From: Burkholderiales bacterium
GTDB lineage: Bacteria > Pseudomonadota > Gammaproteobacteria > Burkholderiales > Burkholderiaceae_C
Direction of reading: 5' to 3'
NCBI GenBank assembly: GCA_016195825.1
Contig: JACPYV010000196.1
Span: 1 to 64,000 of the forward strand
DNA length: 64,000 nucleotides
The notes beneath the pieces are model-generated. The model had not been told where the DNA came from. It was given only the letters and a program-made list of their open reading frames with translations, and made no database searches. Every line of letters starts with the position of its first letter. The stretch's first letter is position 1. Shown one piece after another: positions 36,017-45,329 of this stretch. Both the position numbers and the translations under genes were made by a program.

Positions 36017-36485
36017 CCGGCACCGCGAGGTGCAGCACCCAGTACTGCTCGTAGCGGCCCGCGGTCGCGACGCAGGCCGCACCGACGTGGATGTAGTCGG
36101 GGCGCATCAGCGACTCGCAATGGGCCTCGCTCGCGAGCCACAGCGCCAGCGCTTGATCCAGGGTCGCGGGGCCGCCGCCGAGCACCTCGCCCCCGCTGGC
36201 CATCGGATAGCCCGCCGATTGCAGGCGCTGGCGCAAGGTGCCGGCGCGCTGCCCCTGGTGGCTGATTTCACCCCGCTGCCCCAGTTCCAGCGCATAGGCC
36301 GAGGCTGACGCGGCCAGGCGCTCGTCCCAGGCCACGGGCGCCGCGACCGCCTGATGCCGCTGACCGCAGGTGCGCGGCTGCGCACGCACCTGGTTGACCG
36401 CCTGCACCACCTCGTCTGCCGAAGGCTGGCAGGTCTGGGCATGCACGCCGGTGGCGCAGAGCAGGGCGGACAACAGGAGACGCAT
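35988..36485 (-). CDS. Secreted CAP-domain (SCP/PR1-like) protein
   Basis: A 165-residue protein with a signal peptide (MRLLLSALLCATGVHA) and a CAP domain: VVQAVNQVRAQPRTCG, AVAWDERLAASASAYA-like helix, GEISHQGQRAGTLRQRLQSAGY, LALWLASEAHCESLMRPDYIHVG. The His in SHQG and the SEAHCESLMRP motif mark the bacterial YkwD branch. Function of bacterial CAP proteins is not well known. An upstream in-frame start at 36509 is possible. Confidence 0.85.
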   Translation of the reverse strand: MRLLLSALLCATGVHAQTCQPSADEVVQAVNQVRAQPRTCGQRHQAVAAPVAWDERLAASASAYALELGQRGEISHQGQRAGTLRQRLQSAGYPMASGGEVLGGGPATLDQALALWLASEAHCESLMRPDYIHVGAACVATAGRYEQYWVLHLAVPVRSSPDRSP

Positions 36486-36556
36486 CGTGCGGGGGCAAAG
36501 AGCAGTCAATTCGGCTGGGGATTGTCAACTCCCGGCCGTTGGACGACCATGGACCG

Positions 36557-36979
36557 ATGACATCCCACGCCCGCACCCCGCTGCGCATCCCCTTGGCGCT
36601 GCCCTTTCTGGCACTGTGCCTGCTGGGCTGTGCCACGGCCCAGCAAACGCCCGAGAGCGCCGAGCAACTGGCCACGCAGATCCAGGCCCTCGTCGGTGAC
36701 GCGGCCTGCGACGCTCCGGCGCAGTGCCGCACCATCGCAGTGGGCGCCAGGGCGTGCGGCGGCCCGGACAGCTATCTGGCCTGGTCGACGCTGCGTACGG
36801 ACGAAGCGCGCCTGCGCGAGCTGGTGAAGCGCCACGCCGAGCGCCGGCAGGCCGACAACCGCACCGGCCGGCTGTCCTCCATCTGCGTGATGGCGACCGA
36901 CCCGGGCGCCAGTTGCCAGGCACGGCGCTGCACGCTGAACGCATCGGGCTACGGCACGCCACCCGGGCGCGCCGACTGA
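36557..36979 (+). CDS. Small lipoprotein of unknown function
   Basis: A 140-residue protein with a lipobox (ALCLLGC, lipid-anchored Cys25). The mature part has six further Cys, including CDAPAQCR, ACGG and CQARRC, which could form disulfides. ATG 36557 is preferred over a TTG at 36539. It is divergent from the CAP gene. No named family recognised. Confidence 0.68.
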   Translation: MTSHARTPLRIPLALPFLALCLLGCATAQQTPESAEQLATQIQALVGDAACDAPAQCRTIAVGARACGGPDSYLAWSTLRTDEARLRELVKRHAERRQADNRTGRLSSICVMATDPGASCQARRCTLNASGYGTPPGRAD

Positions 36980-37002
36980 AGCCGGCGCGCCCCAAACAAA
37001 AA

Positions 37003-37028
37003 GGCCGCAGCACCTGCGTGCTGCGGCC
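37003..37028 (-). terminator. Strong terminator of the subtilase gene
   Basis: An 11-bp perfect stem GGCCGCAGCAC/GTGCTGCGGCC with a 4-base loop. On the minus strand it is followed by TTTTTGTTT. It lies 43 bases after the subtilase stop. Confidence 0.88.
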
Positions 37029-37070
37029 GGGGTTGCGACAGCGAGCCAAAGCCCGCTGTGCGCGATAGCG

Positions 37071-40000
37071 TCAGTCGCCCGCCGGGCTGCCGATCTTGGA
37101 GTTGACCGACACCGGCACCGGGTCATTGGTGCGCACTTCCATCAGCGTTGTGCCCTGCGGCGTGCCGTTCACCAGGAAGCTGGCCGCGCCGAGATAGCGT
37201 TGGCCTGCTGCCAGACCCGACCAGCTCATGCCCGCTGAGGCCGTGCCGCCGGTGTAGGTCGTCGCGGGTGCCAACGCCTTGAAGTTGCCGCCGGTATCCG
37301 AGGTCGTGACGACCCAGCTGGACATCGTGTAGGTCGTGCTCGGGCGCTTCTGGGTGTCGTACGAGATCGTGCAGACCTTGTAGTTGCCCGCCGGCGGACG
37401 AATCATCGTGGCAGTCTCGTTGGAGCCGCCGTTCAGGCTGCCGGCCACCGCGACGTTGCTCGAGTTCAGCACCAAGATGTCGATGTCGTCCTCGCCGCCC
37501 TGGATCTGGCCGCCGGTCGTCTCCGCGTTGAACAGCTGGAAGCGTGCCACCAGCGTGTTGGCCGGGATGCTCACGGTGCGGACCTTGACGCCCGTGGGCG
37601 TGGGCGACGCCGTGCAGACCGTCGCGGCCGTGCCGGTGTTGTTGCCCGTCACGGTCTCGGTTGTGCGCGTCGCCGCCTGCAGGCCGCCCTTCTCGACCAC
37701 GATGGAGCCGGCAAAGCCGGTGCCGATCGTGAAGATCTTGCTGCCAGCCGTCGCCTCGCTGGTCAGCGCGCCCGGCACGGCCAGCGCGATGCCGCGTGCG
37801 GTGAGCGGGCTGCGCACGTTGTGGGTGCCGTCCGACCAGGTCAGGCTGCCGTAGGCCCAGGTGTCCAGCGGCGCGGTCGTACGGGCCAGGCGCACCGAGT
37901 AGCTGGCCTGCGCGCCTGGCGCCAGCGTCAGCGACGACGGCGTCACCTGCACGTCGAAGCCATCGAGCATGGCGTTGGGCGTGTAAGTGCTGGTGGTCGC
38001 GCCGACGTTGGTGACGGTGCGGGTCAGCGTCTGCACACCCAGCACGCTGCCGGCGGTCAGCGAGGCGAGGTTCAGGTTTTGCGGTGCGATCGAGCCGATC
38101 GAGGCGCAGGTGGCGGCCGAATAGAAGCCCAGGTTCAGGCCGCAGCTGAAGCGTGCGTAGTCCAGCACGCCAGCGTCGTACACCAGGCCCGGATCTGCAG
38201 CGGCATTGGGCACCACGTGACCGGCGCCCTGCGCCCAGGGCAGACGGCCCGAGGCCTTGGCGGTCGGGCTCCAGGGCAGGTCGGCGGTGACACCGTCGTC
38301 ATAGGTGTCGGTGGCCGTCGTCATCAGGGCCGACTTGATCATGGCCGGCGTCCAGGTCGGATGCTGCTGCTTCAGCAGCGCGGCCAGGCCGGCGATGTGC
38401 GGGCTGGACATCGACGTGCCGGAGATCATGTTGACGTTGGTCTTGGTCGTTTTGCCACCGCTCTTCAGCGCCGTGACTTCGGCAGCCGTCAGGCTGGCCG
38501 CGAACGCCGCCACGATGTCCACACCGGGCGCCGTGAAGTCGGGCTTCAGGATGCTGTTGTCGGCGACGTTGGGGCCGCGCGACGAGAACCCTGCCATCTG
38601 CGGCGCCAGCACGTCGCCGAAGCGCGTCTGGGCGATGCCCAGCGAAGCCACGGCGTCGACGCCGCTGGCAGCCGCGTAGGCCTTGACGGCATCGCCGTCG
38701 GTCTGGCTGATGTGGATGGTGGGCACCGAATGCACCTCGGACACCAAGCCCCCGCCGTTGTCGGCCAGGATCACGCCGACACCGCCGGCCTGCTTGACGG
38801 CCAGGCTCTTGTTGACGCGGGCGCTAATGCCGCGCGTGCAGATGACGATCTTGCCGGACACCTTGACCGGGTCCAGCGCCACGGTGCCGTCGGCACTGCC
38901 GTAGCAGAGGTCGGCCAGCGCCGGGTTGACGCCCGTGGCGACGGCGTCGGAGGCGCGGATCAGCGACGTCGACGGCACCGGGGTCTGGTTGACCGAGGCC
39001 CCGACGTAGTCCACGTTGCCACCCGTGTGGACCGCGGCGCCGATGGTGCGGCCGTGGGTCGACGCAGCGACCGTCGCATGCCAGGGGCCCAGGTTGGCGG
39101 ACGGCGCCACGTTGGGCCCCGAGTTGCCGGCCGAGGCGGCCACGAACACGCCCGCGTTTGAGGCGTTCAGGAAGGCGACTTCGGTGGTCTCGCTGAACGT
39201 GCCACCACCGGCCGTCGGACCGATGGAGTAGTTGATGACGTCGACACCGTCCTTCACGGCCTGGTTGATGGCCGAGACGCTGTTGCTGTTGGGGCAGCTG
39301 CCCTGGCTGGGCGAGATCGACCAGCAGACTTTGTACATCGCCAGACGGGCACGCGGCGCGATGCCGGACATGTTGCCCATCGGGATGCCATTGATGCTCG
39401 CGGCCACGCCGGCGTTGCCGCCTGCCGTGGATAGGGTGTGCGAGCCATGGCCGCCACCGGCGTCGATCGTGCCGTCACGGCCGGAGTTGAACTCCGCCGC
39501 GTTGGCGCCGGCGATCTGCGTGTACGAGCGGATGCCGATCAGCTTGTTGTTGCAGTTCGAGGCCAGGATGCCCGGCTTGATCTGGCAGCCGATGCCCTTC
39601 CACTTGGCAGGCGGCGGGCCGTAGACCAGCGTGCCGCTGGGGTCGTGCGTGGGCGCGCCATTGGCGTCGACCTTGTCCGCAAAGCTCGTGTCCTCGGGCC
39701 AGACGCCGCTGTCGATCATCGCGATGATCATGTTCTCGCCCGCGGCACCCACACCGCCCAGTTGGCTGTACAGGCCGCCCGGCTGGTTCAGACCCAGGAA
39801 GGTGGGCGTGTAGCTGGTGTGCAACGTGCTGATCGCGTCGGCTTCGATGTTGAGCACGCCGCTGTTCTTCTTCAGCGCGCGCACTTCGGCGTCGGTCAGG
39901 TTGGCGGCAAAGCCGTTCAGCACCACGTCATAGCGCGCCGTCACGTTGGCCGGGTCGATGGTGGCCAGCACGTCTGACTGCTTCTTGTTCAGATAGGTCA

Positions 40001-40223
40001 GGTAGGTCTGCACGTTCTCGGCGCTGACGTCCAGACGCTGGCCCGGGGCCGGCCGGGTGGCGGGCAGGCCGGCAATCTCGCCGCCGTAGCTGGCTGCAGG
40101 TGTGCCGACCAGCTGGACGATGTAGGAGCGGCGGACGTCTTGTGCGCTGGCGGTGGCCGCGGCGCCGGACAGAAGCAGCAGGACGGCCAGCGAGGCCGGT
40201 GTGAGAGTCTTCTTGGACTTCAT
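37071..40223 (-). CDS. Secreted subtilisin-like serine protease (S8, PA-domain type)
   Basis: A 1050-residue protease: signal peptide (1-28), I9 propeptide inhibitor (about 32-135), then the S8 domain with Asp171 (AMIDSGVW), His259 (GGGHGSHTL), oxyanion Asn367 (SAGNSGP) and Ser604 (SGTSMSSPHIAG). A PA domain is inserted at about 430-530. A fibronectin-like cucumisin domain and a C-terminal beta-domain follow (about 860-990). This is the cucumisin/lactocepin branch. AGGA precedes the ATG. Its location next to a type II secretion-like operon makes it a candidate substrate, but that is inference. Confidence 0.93.
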   Translation of the reverse strand: MKSKKTLTPASLAVLLLLSGAAATASAQDVRRSYIVQLVGTPAASYGGEIAGLPATRPAPGQRLDVSAENVQTYLTYLNKKQSDVLATIDPANVTARYDVVLNGFAANLTDAEVRALKKNSGVLNIEADAISTLHTSYTPTFLGLNQPGGLYSQLGGVGAAGENMIIAMIDSGVWPEDTSFADKVDANGAPTHDPSGTLVYGPPPAKWKGIGCQIKPGILASNCNNKLIGIRSYTQIAGANAAEFNSGRDGTIDAGGGHGSHTLSTAGGNAGVAASINGIPMGNMSGIAPRARLAMYKVCWSISPSQGSCPNSNSVSAINQAVKDGVDVINYSIGPTAGGGTFSETTEVAFLNASNAGVFVAASAGNSGPNVAPSANLGPWHATVAASTHGRTIGAAVHTGGNVDYVGASVNQTPVPSTSLIRASDAVATGVNPALADLCYGSADGTVALDPVKVSGKIVICTRGISARVNKSLAVKQAGGVGVILADNGGGLVSEVHSVPTIHISQTDGDAVKAYAAASGVDAVASLGIAQTRFGDVLAPQMAGFSSRGPNVADNSILKPDFTAPGVDIVAAFAASLTAAEVTALKSGGKTTKTNVNMISGTSMSSPHIAGLAALLKQQHPTWTPAMIKSALMTTATDTYDDGVTADLPWSPTAKASGRLPWAQGAGHVVPNAAADPGLVYDAGVLDYARFSCGLNLGFYSAATCASIGSIAPQNLNLASLTAGSVLGVQTLTRTVTNVGATTSTYTPNAMLDGFDVQVTPSSLTLAPGAQASYSVRLARTTAPLDTWAYGSLTWSDGTHNVRSPLTARGIALAVPGALTSEATAGSKIFTIGTGFAGSIVVEKGGLQAATRTTETVTGNNTGTAATVCTASPTPTGVKVRTVSIPANTLVARFQLFNAETTGGQIQGGEDDIDILVLNSSNVAVAGSLNGGSNETATMIRPPAGNYKVCTISYDTQKRPSTTYTMSSWVVTTSDTGGNFKALAPATTYTGGTASAGMSWSGLAAGQRYLGAASFLVNGTPQGTTLMEVRTNDPVPVSVNSKIGSPAGD

Positions 40224-40276
40224 GAGGAGTTCCTCTGACTTGCTTGTGGCAATGGGGGGAGGGAAGCGCGGGGCGA

Positions 40277-40957
40277 TCAGACCGACTTGCGGCGACGGCC
40301 GGCGGCCAGCAGGCCGGCCAGGCTCACGCCGACCAGCGCGAGGCTGGCGGGTTCGGGCAGGTAGCCGATGTTGTCCACGGCAAACTGGGCCTGGTTGCCC
40401 GCCGGGTTCACACAGTCGTTGTTGCCGTCGTACAGGCAGCTGGAGATGGTGACCGACTGGAACCAGCCGCTGGCGAAGCTGCTGTCAAAGTCCCAATGGC
40501 TGAAGTTGAAGTTGCCCAGGGCGTCCTGCAGCTCGAAGTCGCGCGAAATCGTCGTGGAGCCGCCGCCAGCATCGAAGCCGGTCACGACCAGCTTGCCGAC
40601 GCTGAAGTCCAGCACCGCGCTCAGGGGCAGCAGGAAGCCGAAGTCCAGCCCGGTCATGCTCATGCCGCCTTCGGAGAGCTTGACGTTCAGGCCGCCGTCG
40701 TTGAGCGCAGCGTAGAACTGCGTGCCATTGCCGCCGGGGCAGATCGCGATGTCGCAGCTGGCGAAGGTCGCGATGGCGCCGTCGAAGATGTTGGTGCCGA
40801 TGGTCGTGACGACGGCATTGCCTTCTGCCGTCACGTCACCACCGGAGAGCACGGCCGGCAGGGCCGAGTCGAAGGTGATGAAGCCGCCACCCGCGAAGGC
40901 CGCGGAACAAGCGAGGGTCGCTGCGAGGGCAAGCGACGAACGGAAATACTTTTTCAT
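40277..40957 (-). CDS. PEP-CTERM sorting-signal protein
   Basis: A 226-residue exported protein with a signal peptide (MKKYFRSSLALAATLACSAAFA) and a C-terminal PEP-CTERM tail: PEPASLALVGVSLAGLLAAG then RRRK. This tail is processed by an exosortase (EpsH/XrtA family), which is not in the window. The region before it (QAQFAVDNIGYL) has the QFxxD pattern seen in one subgroup of these proteins. Four Cys are present. ATG 40957 with AGGA upstream; 53 bases before the subtilase. Confidence 0.9.
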   Translation of the reverse strand: MKKYFRSSLALAATLACSAAFAGGGFITFDSALPAVLSGGDVTAEGNAVVTTIGTNIFDGAIATFASCDIAICPGGNGTQFYAALNDGGLNVKLSEGGMSMTGLDFGFLLPLSAVLDFSVGKLVVTGFDAGGGSTTISRDFELQDALGNFNFSHWDFDSSFASGWFQSVTISSCLYDGNNDCVNPAGNQAQFAVDNIGYLPEPASLALVGVSLAGLLAAGRRRKSV

Positions 40958-41209
40958 GGGGTCCTGTTCACATTCCAAGGGTTGGGGACTGGGCCGAATC
41001 CGGCGCGGCGCTACGCGCTTGCCGAACCCGAGGCTGCGCAATGGGGAAGGCCCCGTGCCCGCGCAAACTTGAATTCCGGCATTCCATAGCAGGAACGCGC
41101 GATTTTGGTGAGCTGCGGCTTGACGACCATCCCCACTTCTCCTCCCCTTCAGGCGAGGGGTTCCAGGGTTATTTCGCGTGACAGGCGCTGCGCAAACGCT
41201 GCGAGTGCG

Positions 41210-41734
41210 TTAAGGAGGTGACGAAGCCGGGCCGCTCGCCGGGCCAGCCACGGCAGCGGCGTTCATCAGGCTGGCCTGGCTGGAGAACACGAGCTCCGAG
41301 GCCTTGTGCGCCACGCTGCCGTCCTGTTGCTTTTCGCGCAACAGCGGCTGGTCGGAGCGACTGCGCACGGCGCTGAAGCGCCCCGGTTGGGCGGGCTCGA
41401 GAATCAGCACCCAGTCCGCCTCCTGCGTGAAGGGGTCCGCATACAAGCGGCGCAGGTGATGGCGGGGTTTGACCCCGCGCCGGTCGACGAGCAGATCCTG
41501 CAACTCGCGGGGGTATTCGGCCGGCGGCACCGGGGTGGCGCGGCTGTAGCTGGCGATGGCGCGCGCTATTTCGGCGCCACGCCACAACAGCTCGGCCTCG
41601 CGCTCGCGCTGCGCCGCCGTGGTCCAGGCCTGGCCCAGCGCGGCCAGCCCGGCCGCCGTCAGGGCGACGAGGAAGAGCACACCCAGATAGGTGAAGCCAC
41701 TTGGCGGCCGCCACCTGGCTCGACGCACGTTCAC
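41210..41734 (-). CDS. Type II secretion-like pseudopilin without Glu5
   Basis: A 174-residue protein with a prepilin-like N-terminus: SGF-TYLGVLFLVALTAAGLAALG. Position +5 of the predicted mature protein is Gly, not the usual Glu; among canonical pseudopilins only the tip subunit GspK lacks Glu5. A charged helix (QREREAELLWRGAEIARAI) and a soluble domain with VKPRHHLRRLYADPF follow. GTG 41734 overlaps the upstream stop. Last gene of the ten-gene operon. Confidence 0.75.
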   Translation of the reverse strand: MNVRRARWRPPSGFTYLGVLFLVALTAAGLAALGQAWTTAAQREREAELLWRGAEIARAIASYSRATPVPPAEYPRELQDLLVDRRGVKPRHHLRRLYADPFTQEADWVLILEPAQPGRFSAVRSRSDQPLLREKQQDGSVAHKASELVFSSQASLMNAAAVAGPASGPASSPP

Positions 41735-42126
41735 CACTCCGCGTACAGACGCCCGTCCGCCGCGCGTCCGGCGGCGCCACTGCGCACGTCCCAGACCTGG
41801 CCGGCGGCCTGCATGTCGGACGGCGGCGCAACCACCACCCAGCCCTCCCGACCACCGTTGATTGGGTCCTCAGGAACTTCGCGGATGTAGCGCAGGGCAG
41901 CCAGCTCCTCCAGCGAATCCGGGTAGCGCCCCTTGTCGGCGGCAAACTGGTCGATCGCGTCGCGCATCACCTGCAACGAGGCATGCAGGGCGGTCTCGCG
42001 CGAGCGCTGCAAGCTGTTGAAATAACGCGGCGCTGCGATGGAGGCCAGCAAGGCCACGATGGCCATGACGACGATCAGCTCGATCAGCGTGAAGCCGCGG
42101 CGGCGGGCAGATGGGGTGGTCCTCAC
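41731..42126 (-). CDS. GspG-like pseudopilin
   Basis: A 131-residue pseudopilin: basic leader RRRG, then FTLIELIVVMAIVALLAS with Glu5, a long N-terminal helix and the GspG-like segment AADKGRYPDSLEELAA...VPEDPINGG. The GspG calcium loop at the C-terminus is not obvious. Start GTG 42126. Overlaps the following gene. Confidence 0.82.
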   Translation of the reverse strand: MRTTPSARRRGFTLIELIVVMAIVALLASIAAPRYFNSLQRSRETALHASLQVMRDAIDQFAADKGRYPDSLEELAALRYIREVPEDPINGGREGWVVVAPPSDMQAAGQVWDVRSGAAGRAADGRLYAEW

Positions 42127-42141
42127 GGGTGTCCCTTGGCT

Positions 42142-42609
42142 TCACCAGTCGTGCAGAAGGCTGCCGTCCAGCGCACGCCGATCCGAGCGCGAGAAGACGT
42201 CGAACACGTCGCGTCCTGCGCGCGGCGCGTCCGGCGGGCTGTCATAGGCGCGCAGCCCCCAGCTCTCGTCGGCGGGGAGCCCGACGTCCGCGAAGGGATC
42301 GCGCGGCAACCGGCGCAGGAAGTAGATCCGACGCCCGTCCACCGACTTCGCATCCTTGACGCCGTCCACCAGCACGCGCAGATTGGGCGGATATCCGCTG
42401 TCATCCACGCCCAGCACGATGTTGCCCGACTCGACCGCGCGCTTGTAGGCATCGATGGCACCCCGCAGGCCGCGCAGCGCGGCGCGCAGCTCGGTCTCCC
42501 GGACCCGCTGGACGGACAGCTCCAGCAGCGGGCGCGCCGCGCTGGCCAGCACCGCCAGCATGGCCAGCACCACCAGCATCTCGATCAGCGTGAAGCCCCG
42601 GCTGCGCAT
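42142..42609 (-). CDS. GspG/GspH-like pseudopilin
   Basis: A 155-residue pseudopilin: MRSRG, then FTLIEMLVVLAMLAVLAS with Glu5. The soluble part contains GYPPNLRVLVDG and LRRLPRDPFAD, a GspG-type pattern. ATG 42609 preferred over GTG 42618. It lies 15 bases before the next pseudopilin and 15 bases after the secretin stop. Confidence 0.82.
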   Translation of the reverse strand: MRSRGFTLIEMLVVLAMLAVLASAARPLLELSVQRVRETELRAALRGLRGAIDAYKRAVESGNIVLGVDDSGYPPNLRVLVDGVKDAKSVDGRRIYFLRRLPRDPFADVGLPADESWGLRAYDSPPDAPRAGRDVFDVFSRSDRRALDGSLLHDW

Positions 42610-42624
42610 CGCTGGCACGGCGCG

Positions 42625-44775
42625 TCAGCGCGCCGCCTCGACGCTGATCAGGCCGCTGCCCTCCATGCGCACGGACGCGGTCTCGCCGTTCAGGCCATTG
42701 GCCGACAGCGACGACACGTTGATCTGCGTGACGCCTGCCCCAGGCAGCGCCCGGAACACGATGACCCGCTCGCCGCGCGGCAGCAGTTCGAGCGGTACCC
42801 GGCCTGGCGTGGCACCGGGCTGGTTCTGCGCCAGTTGCAGGCGGGCGGGGTCGTATTCCAGCTCGCCCTTGATCGACAGCGGGCTGTCGCTCTTCAGGCT
42901 GACCGAGACCGCGCCACCCGCACTCGCTTGCGCCGTCACGTCGAGCTTGACCGTGGCCTCGCTCGGCATGGGTGTCGCGGCGCGCGGCGTGGCCGACGCG
43001 TCGCTGGATGGCGCCACACCCACCCTGGCATCGCGCCGCAGCAGGCTGCTGAATGCGCCGGGGCTGGCGTCCGTGCCGCTGGCCAGGCGCGTCAGCGAGG
43101 CGTCCGGCACGGCGAGGTTGCGCACCACGCGCGGCGTGATCAGCAGCACCACCTCGGTCTTGTTGCGCGTGTCGGTCTGGGTGCCGAACAGCCGGCCCAG
43201 CACGGGGATGCGCGACAGGCCCGGGATACCGACCGCGCTCTTGCGGTCCTCGTCGTTGATAAGGCCGGCCAGCACCTGGGTCTCGCCGTCGGCCAGGCGC
43301 AGCACAGTGGAGGTGTTGCGCGTGCCGATCTCGTAGGCCGTGGTGCCGCCGGGGCCGGTGACCTGGCGGATCAGGTTGCTGACCTCCAGGCCCACCTTGA
43401 TGACGACATCGTTGTCGAGCTGAATGGTGGGCTCGACGTCCAGCTTCAGGCCGATGTCCAGGTAGCTGACCGACGCGGCCACCGACGTGGAGCCGGTGAA
43501 GTTGGTAGTGGTCGTGAAGACTGGCAGCTTCTGGCCGATGTGGACCTTGGCCTTGTCGCGGCTGCGCACGCGGATCTTGGGGTTGGCCAGGATGTTGGAG
43601 TTGCCGGCCGTGCCGCGGATGTTGGCGATGACGGCGGGGTTGGCGATGCTGGCGCGGAACTGGTCGCGCTGACTCAGCAGCACCTGCCCCACCGCGCCCG
43701 GTAGGCCGTATTGCACCGCCTCGGGCCACTGCAGGCCCAACGCGTCGACCTGGTCGGTGGCCAGCTCCATCACCTCCACTTCGAGCATGACCTCGGGCTC
43801 GGGCAGGTCGACGGACGCGATCAGCTTCTCCACCAGCCGCAGCACCTCGGGCGTGTCGCGCACCACCAGCAGGTTGAGCCGCTCGTCGATGTGGATGTCG
43901 CGCACCTTGGCGATGGTGCGCACCATCGCCTGCACCTGCTTCACGTCGGCGTTGGTCAGGTACAGCGTACGGGTGACCAGCTCCTGGTGCTCGCGCTGCT
44001 TGGCGGCCGTGTTCGGGAACACCAGCACCGAAGTCTCGTTGAGCAGCTTGCGGTCCAGCTGCTGGGTGCCGAGGATGACGCGCATGGCCTCGTCCATCGT
44101 CACGCCGCGCAGAAAGACGGTCACGCGCGCGTCGGCACGCACGTCCTTGTCGAACACGAAGTTGACGCCGCTGGAACGCGCCAGCGCCTCGAACACCTGG
44201 CGCAGCGGCGCGTCGCGGAACTCCAGCGTCACCGGCTTCTGAAAGGCCGGGCCCAGCTCGCCGACTGCGGCCTCCAGCGGCCGGGCCTGCGCCACCTGGC
44301 TGGCGAGCAGCCGGGCGCCCGGGTGCTGGGGCGACTCGGCCAGGATCTCGCGCGCGACCGCATCGGCGCGCTCGATGCGGCCCTCCTTCAGCGCCGCACG
44401 GCCGGTGGCCAGCTGCGCCTCGTGGCGGCGGCCGCGCTCGATGTCGACGCTCAGCGCGGCCAGGCGCGGGTGCTTGGCGTCGGCCAGCGCCAACTGGCTC
44501 AGCAGGGCCGAGGCCTCGTCCCAGCGGCCCGCACCGCGCAGCGCTTCGATCTGCAGGATCAGCCGTGCGGTGGCCTGCTCGCGGGCGCGCACCTGGGCGG
44601 CACGCAGCTGCGCGTCGGTCGGGTCCTTGGCGAGCGCGTCGTCCAGCACGCGCAGCGCGGCCGGCCATTGGTTGGTGCGGCCCAGGTCTTCGGCCTGGCG
44701 CAGCGCGGGGTTGGCGCAGGCCGTCAGCAGCGCGGTCAGCAGCGCAACGAGGGCCAGGGCGGGGAGCTGCTTCAT
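42625..44775 (-). CDS. Secretin lipoprotein with TPR-like and cohesin-like parts (GspD-like)
   Basis: A 716-residue outer-membrane secretin. Lipobox LLTAC (Cys20), then TPR-like helices (about 22-165, AALRVLDDALAKDPTDAQLRAA), a secretin N0/STN domain (about 178-245), an N1 domain and the secretin core (about 340-560, ending VPVLGRLFG then VVLLITPRVV). The last 110 residues (VKLDVTAQASAGGAVSVSL...) resemble a cohesin fold. This layout differs from classical GspD, which has N0-N3 repeats and no TPR or cohesin, and is nearer to MSHA/type-IV-pilus-like secretins. Confidence 0.85.
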   Translation of the reverse strand: MKQLPALALVALLTALLTACANPALRQAEDLGRTNQWPAALRVLDDALAKDPTDAQLRAAQVRAREQATARLILQIEALRGAGRWDEASALLSQLALADAKHPRLAALSVDIERGRRHEAQLATGRAALKEGRIERADAVAREILAESPQHPGARLLASQVAQARPLEAAVGELGPAFQKPVTLEFRDAPLRQVFEALARSSGVNFVFDKDVRADARVTVFLRGVTMDEAMRVILGTQQLDRKLLNETSVLVFPNTAAKQREHQELVTRTLYLTNADVKQVQAMVRTIAKVRDIHIDERLNLLVVRDTPEVLRLVEKLIASVDLPEPEVMLEVEVMELATDQVDALGLQWPEAVQYGLPGAVGQVLLSQRDQFRASIANPAVIANIRGTAGNSNILANPKIRVRSRDKAKVHIGQKLPVFTTTTNFTGSTSVAASVSYLDIGLKLDVEPTIQLDNDVVIKVGLEVSNLIRQVTGPGGTTAYEIGTRNTSTVLRLADGETQVLAGLINDEDRKSAVGIPGLSRIPVLGRLFGTQTDTRNKTEVVLLITPRVVRNLAVPDASLTRLASGTDASPGAFSSLLRRDARVGVAPSSDASATPRAATPMPSEATVKLDVTAQASAGGAVSVSLKSDSPLSIKGELEYDPARLQLAQNQPGATPGRVPLELLPRGERVIVFRALPGAGVTQINVSSLSANGLNGETASVRMEGSGLISVEAAR

Positions 44776-45329
44776 GGCGTGGCTTTGAAAACGAGGTTCT
44801 GGGGGATCCTGGCCGGCAGCCAAGTCAAGCTGACGCCGCTGGTCGACACCTGCTCGACGCGCCACTGGCCATCGATGACGTCACCGCGCCTGACGCTGAG
44901 GGCGCTGCCCGGGCCGGTCAGCAGCGCGACCTCGACGGCCTTGCCGCCCTCGCCTTCGACGACGCGGCCGATCATCTGGTACGGCAACGGCGGCGCCGCC
45001 GGCGGCGGTGGGGGTGCAGCTGCCGTGGGTGGCGGTGCGGGCGGCGGGGGTGGGGGCGGCGGCGGTTGCCAGGCCGCGAGCTGGGCGGGCGAGACCTCGG
45101 CCCAGGGCTGTCGGACATCGCCGGGTTGAATGACTTGGGCGACTTGGGCGGCCTGTGCGGCTGGATGCGACTCGGATGCCGATGCCGATGCCGCGGGCGC
45201 GGCCGGGCGCACCGCGGCAACCACTGGCGCCGCCGTGTCGTCAGGCCGCGTGGCGACCCAGGCCGTGGCGGCCAACGTCGCGACGAGAGCGCCGCCGAGG
45301 GCGAGCTGGCGCGGCTTGATCGGGCTCAA
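44772..45329 (-). CDS. GspC/PilP-like inner-membrane protein with proline-rich linker
   Basis: A 185-residue protein: short cytoplasmic start, one membrane segment (LALGGALVATLAATAWVA), a long Ala/Pro-rich linker with a run of nine prolines, and a small C-terminal beta-domain (YQMIGRVVEGEGGKAVEVAL...RRGDVIDGQWRVEQV) like the HR domain of GspC or PilP. These contact the secretin. The most likely start is TTG 45329, which overlaps the preceding stop as TTGA; GTG 45356 is possible. Confidence 0.72.
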   Translation of the reverse strand: MSPIKPRQLALGGALVATLAATAWVATRPDDTAAPVVAAVRPAAPAASASASESHPAAQAAQVAQVIQPGDVRQPWAEVSPAQLAAWQPPPPPPPPPAPPPTAAAPPPPPAAPPLPYQMIGRVVEGEGGKAVEVALLTGPGSALSVRRGDVIDGQWRVEQVSTSGVSLTWLPARIPQNLVFKATP

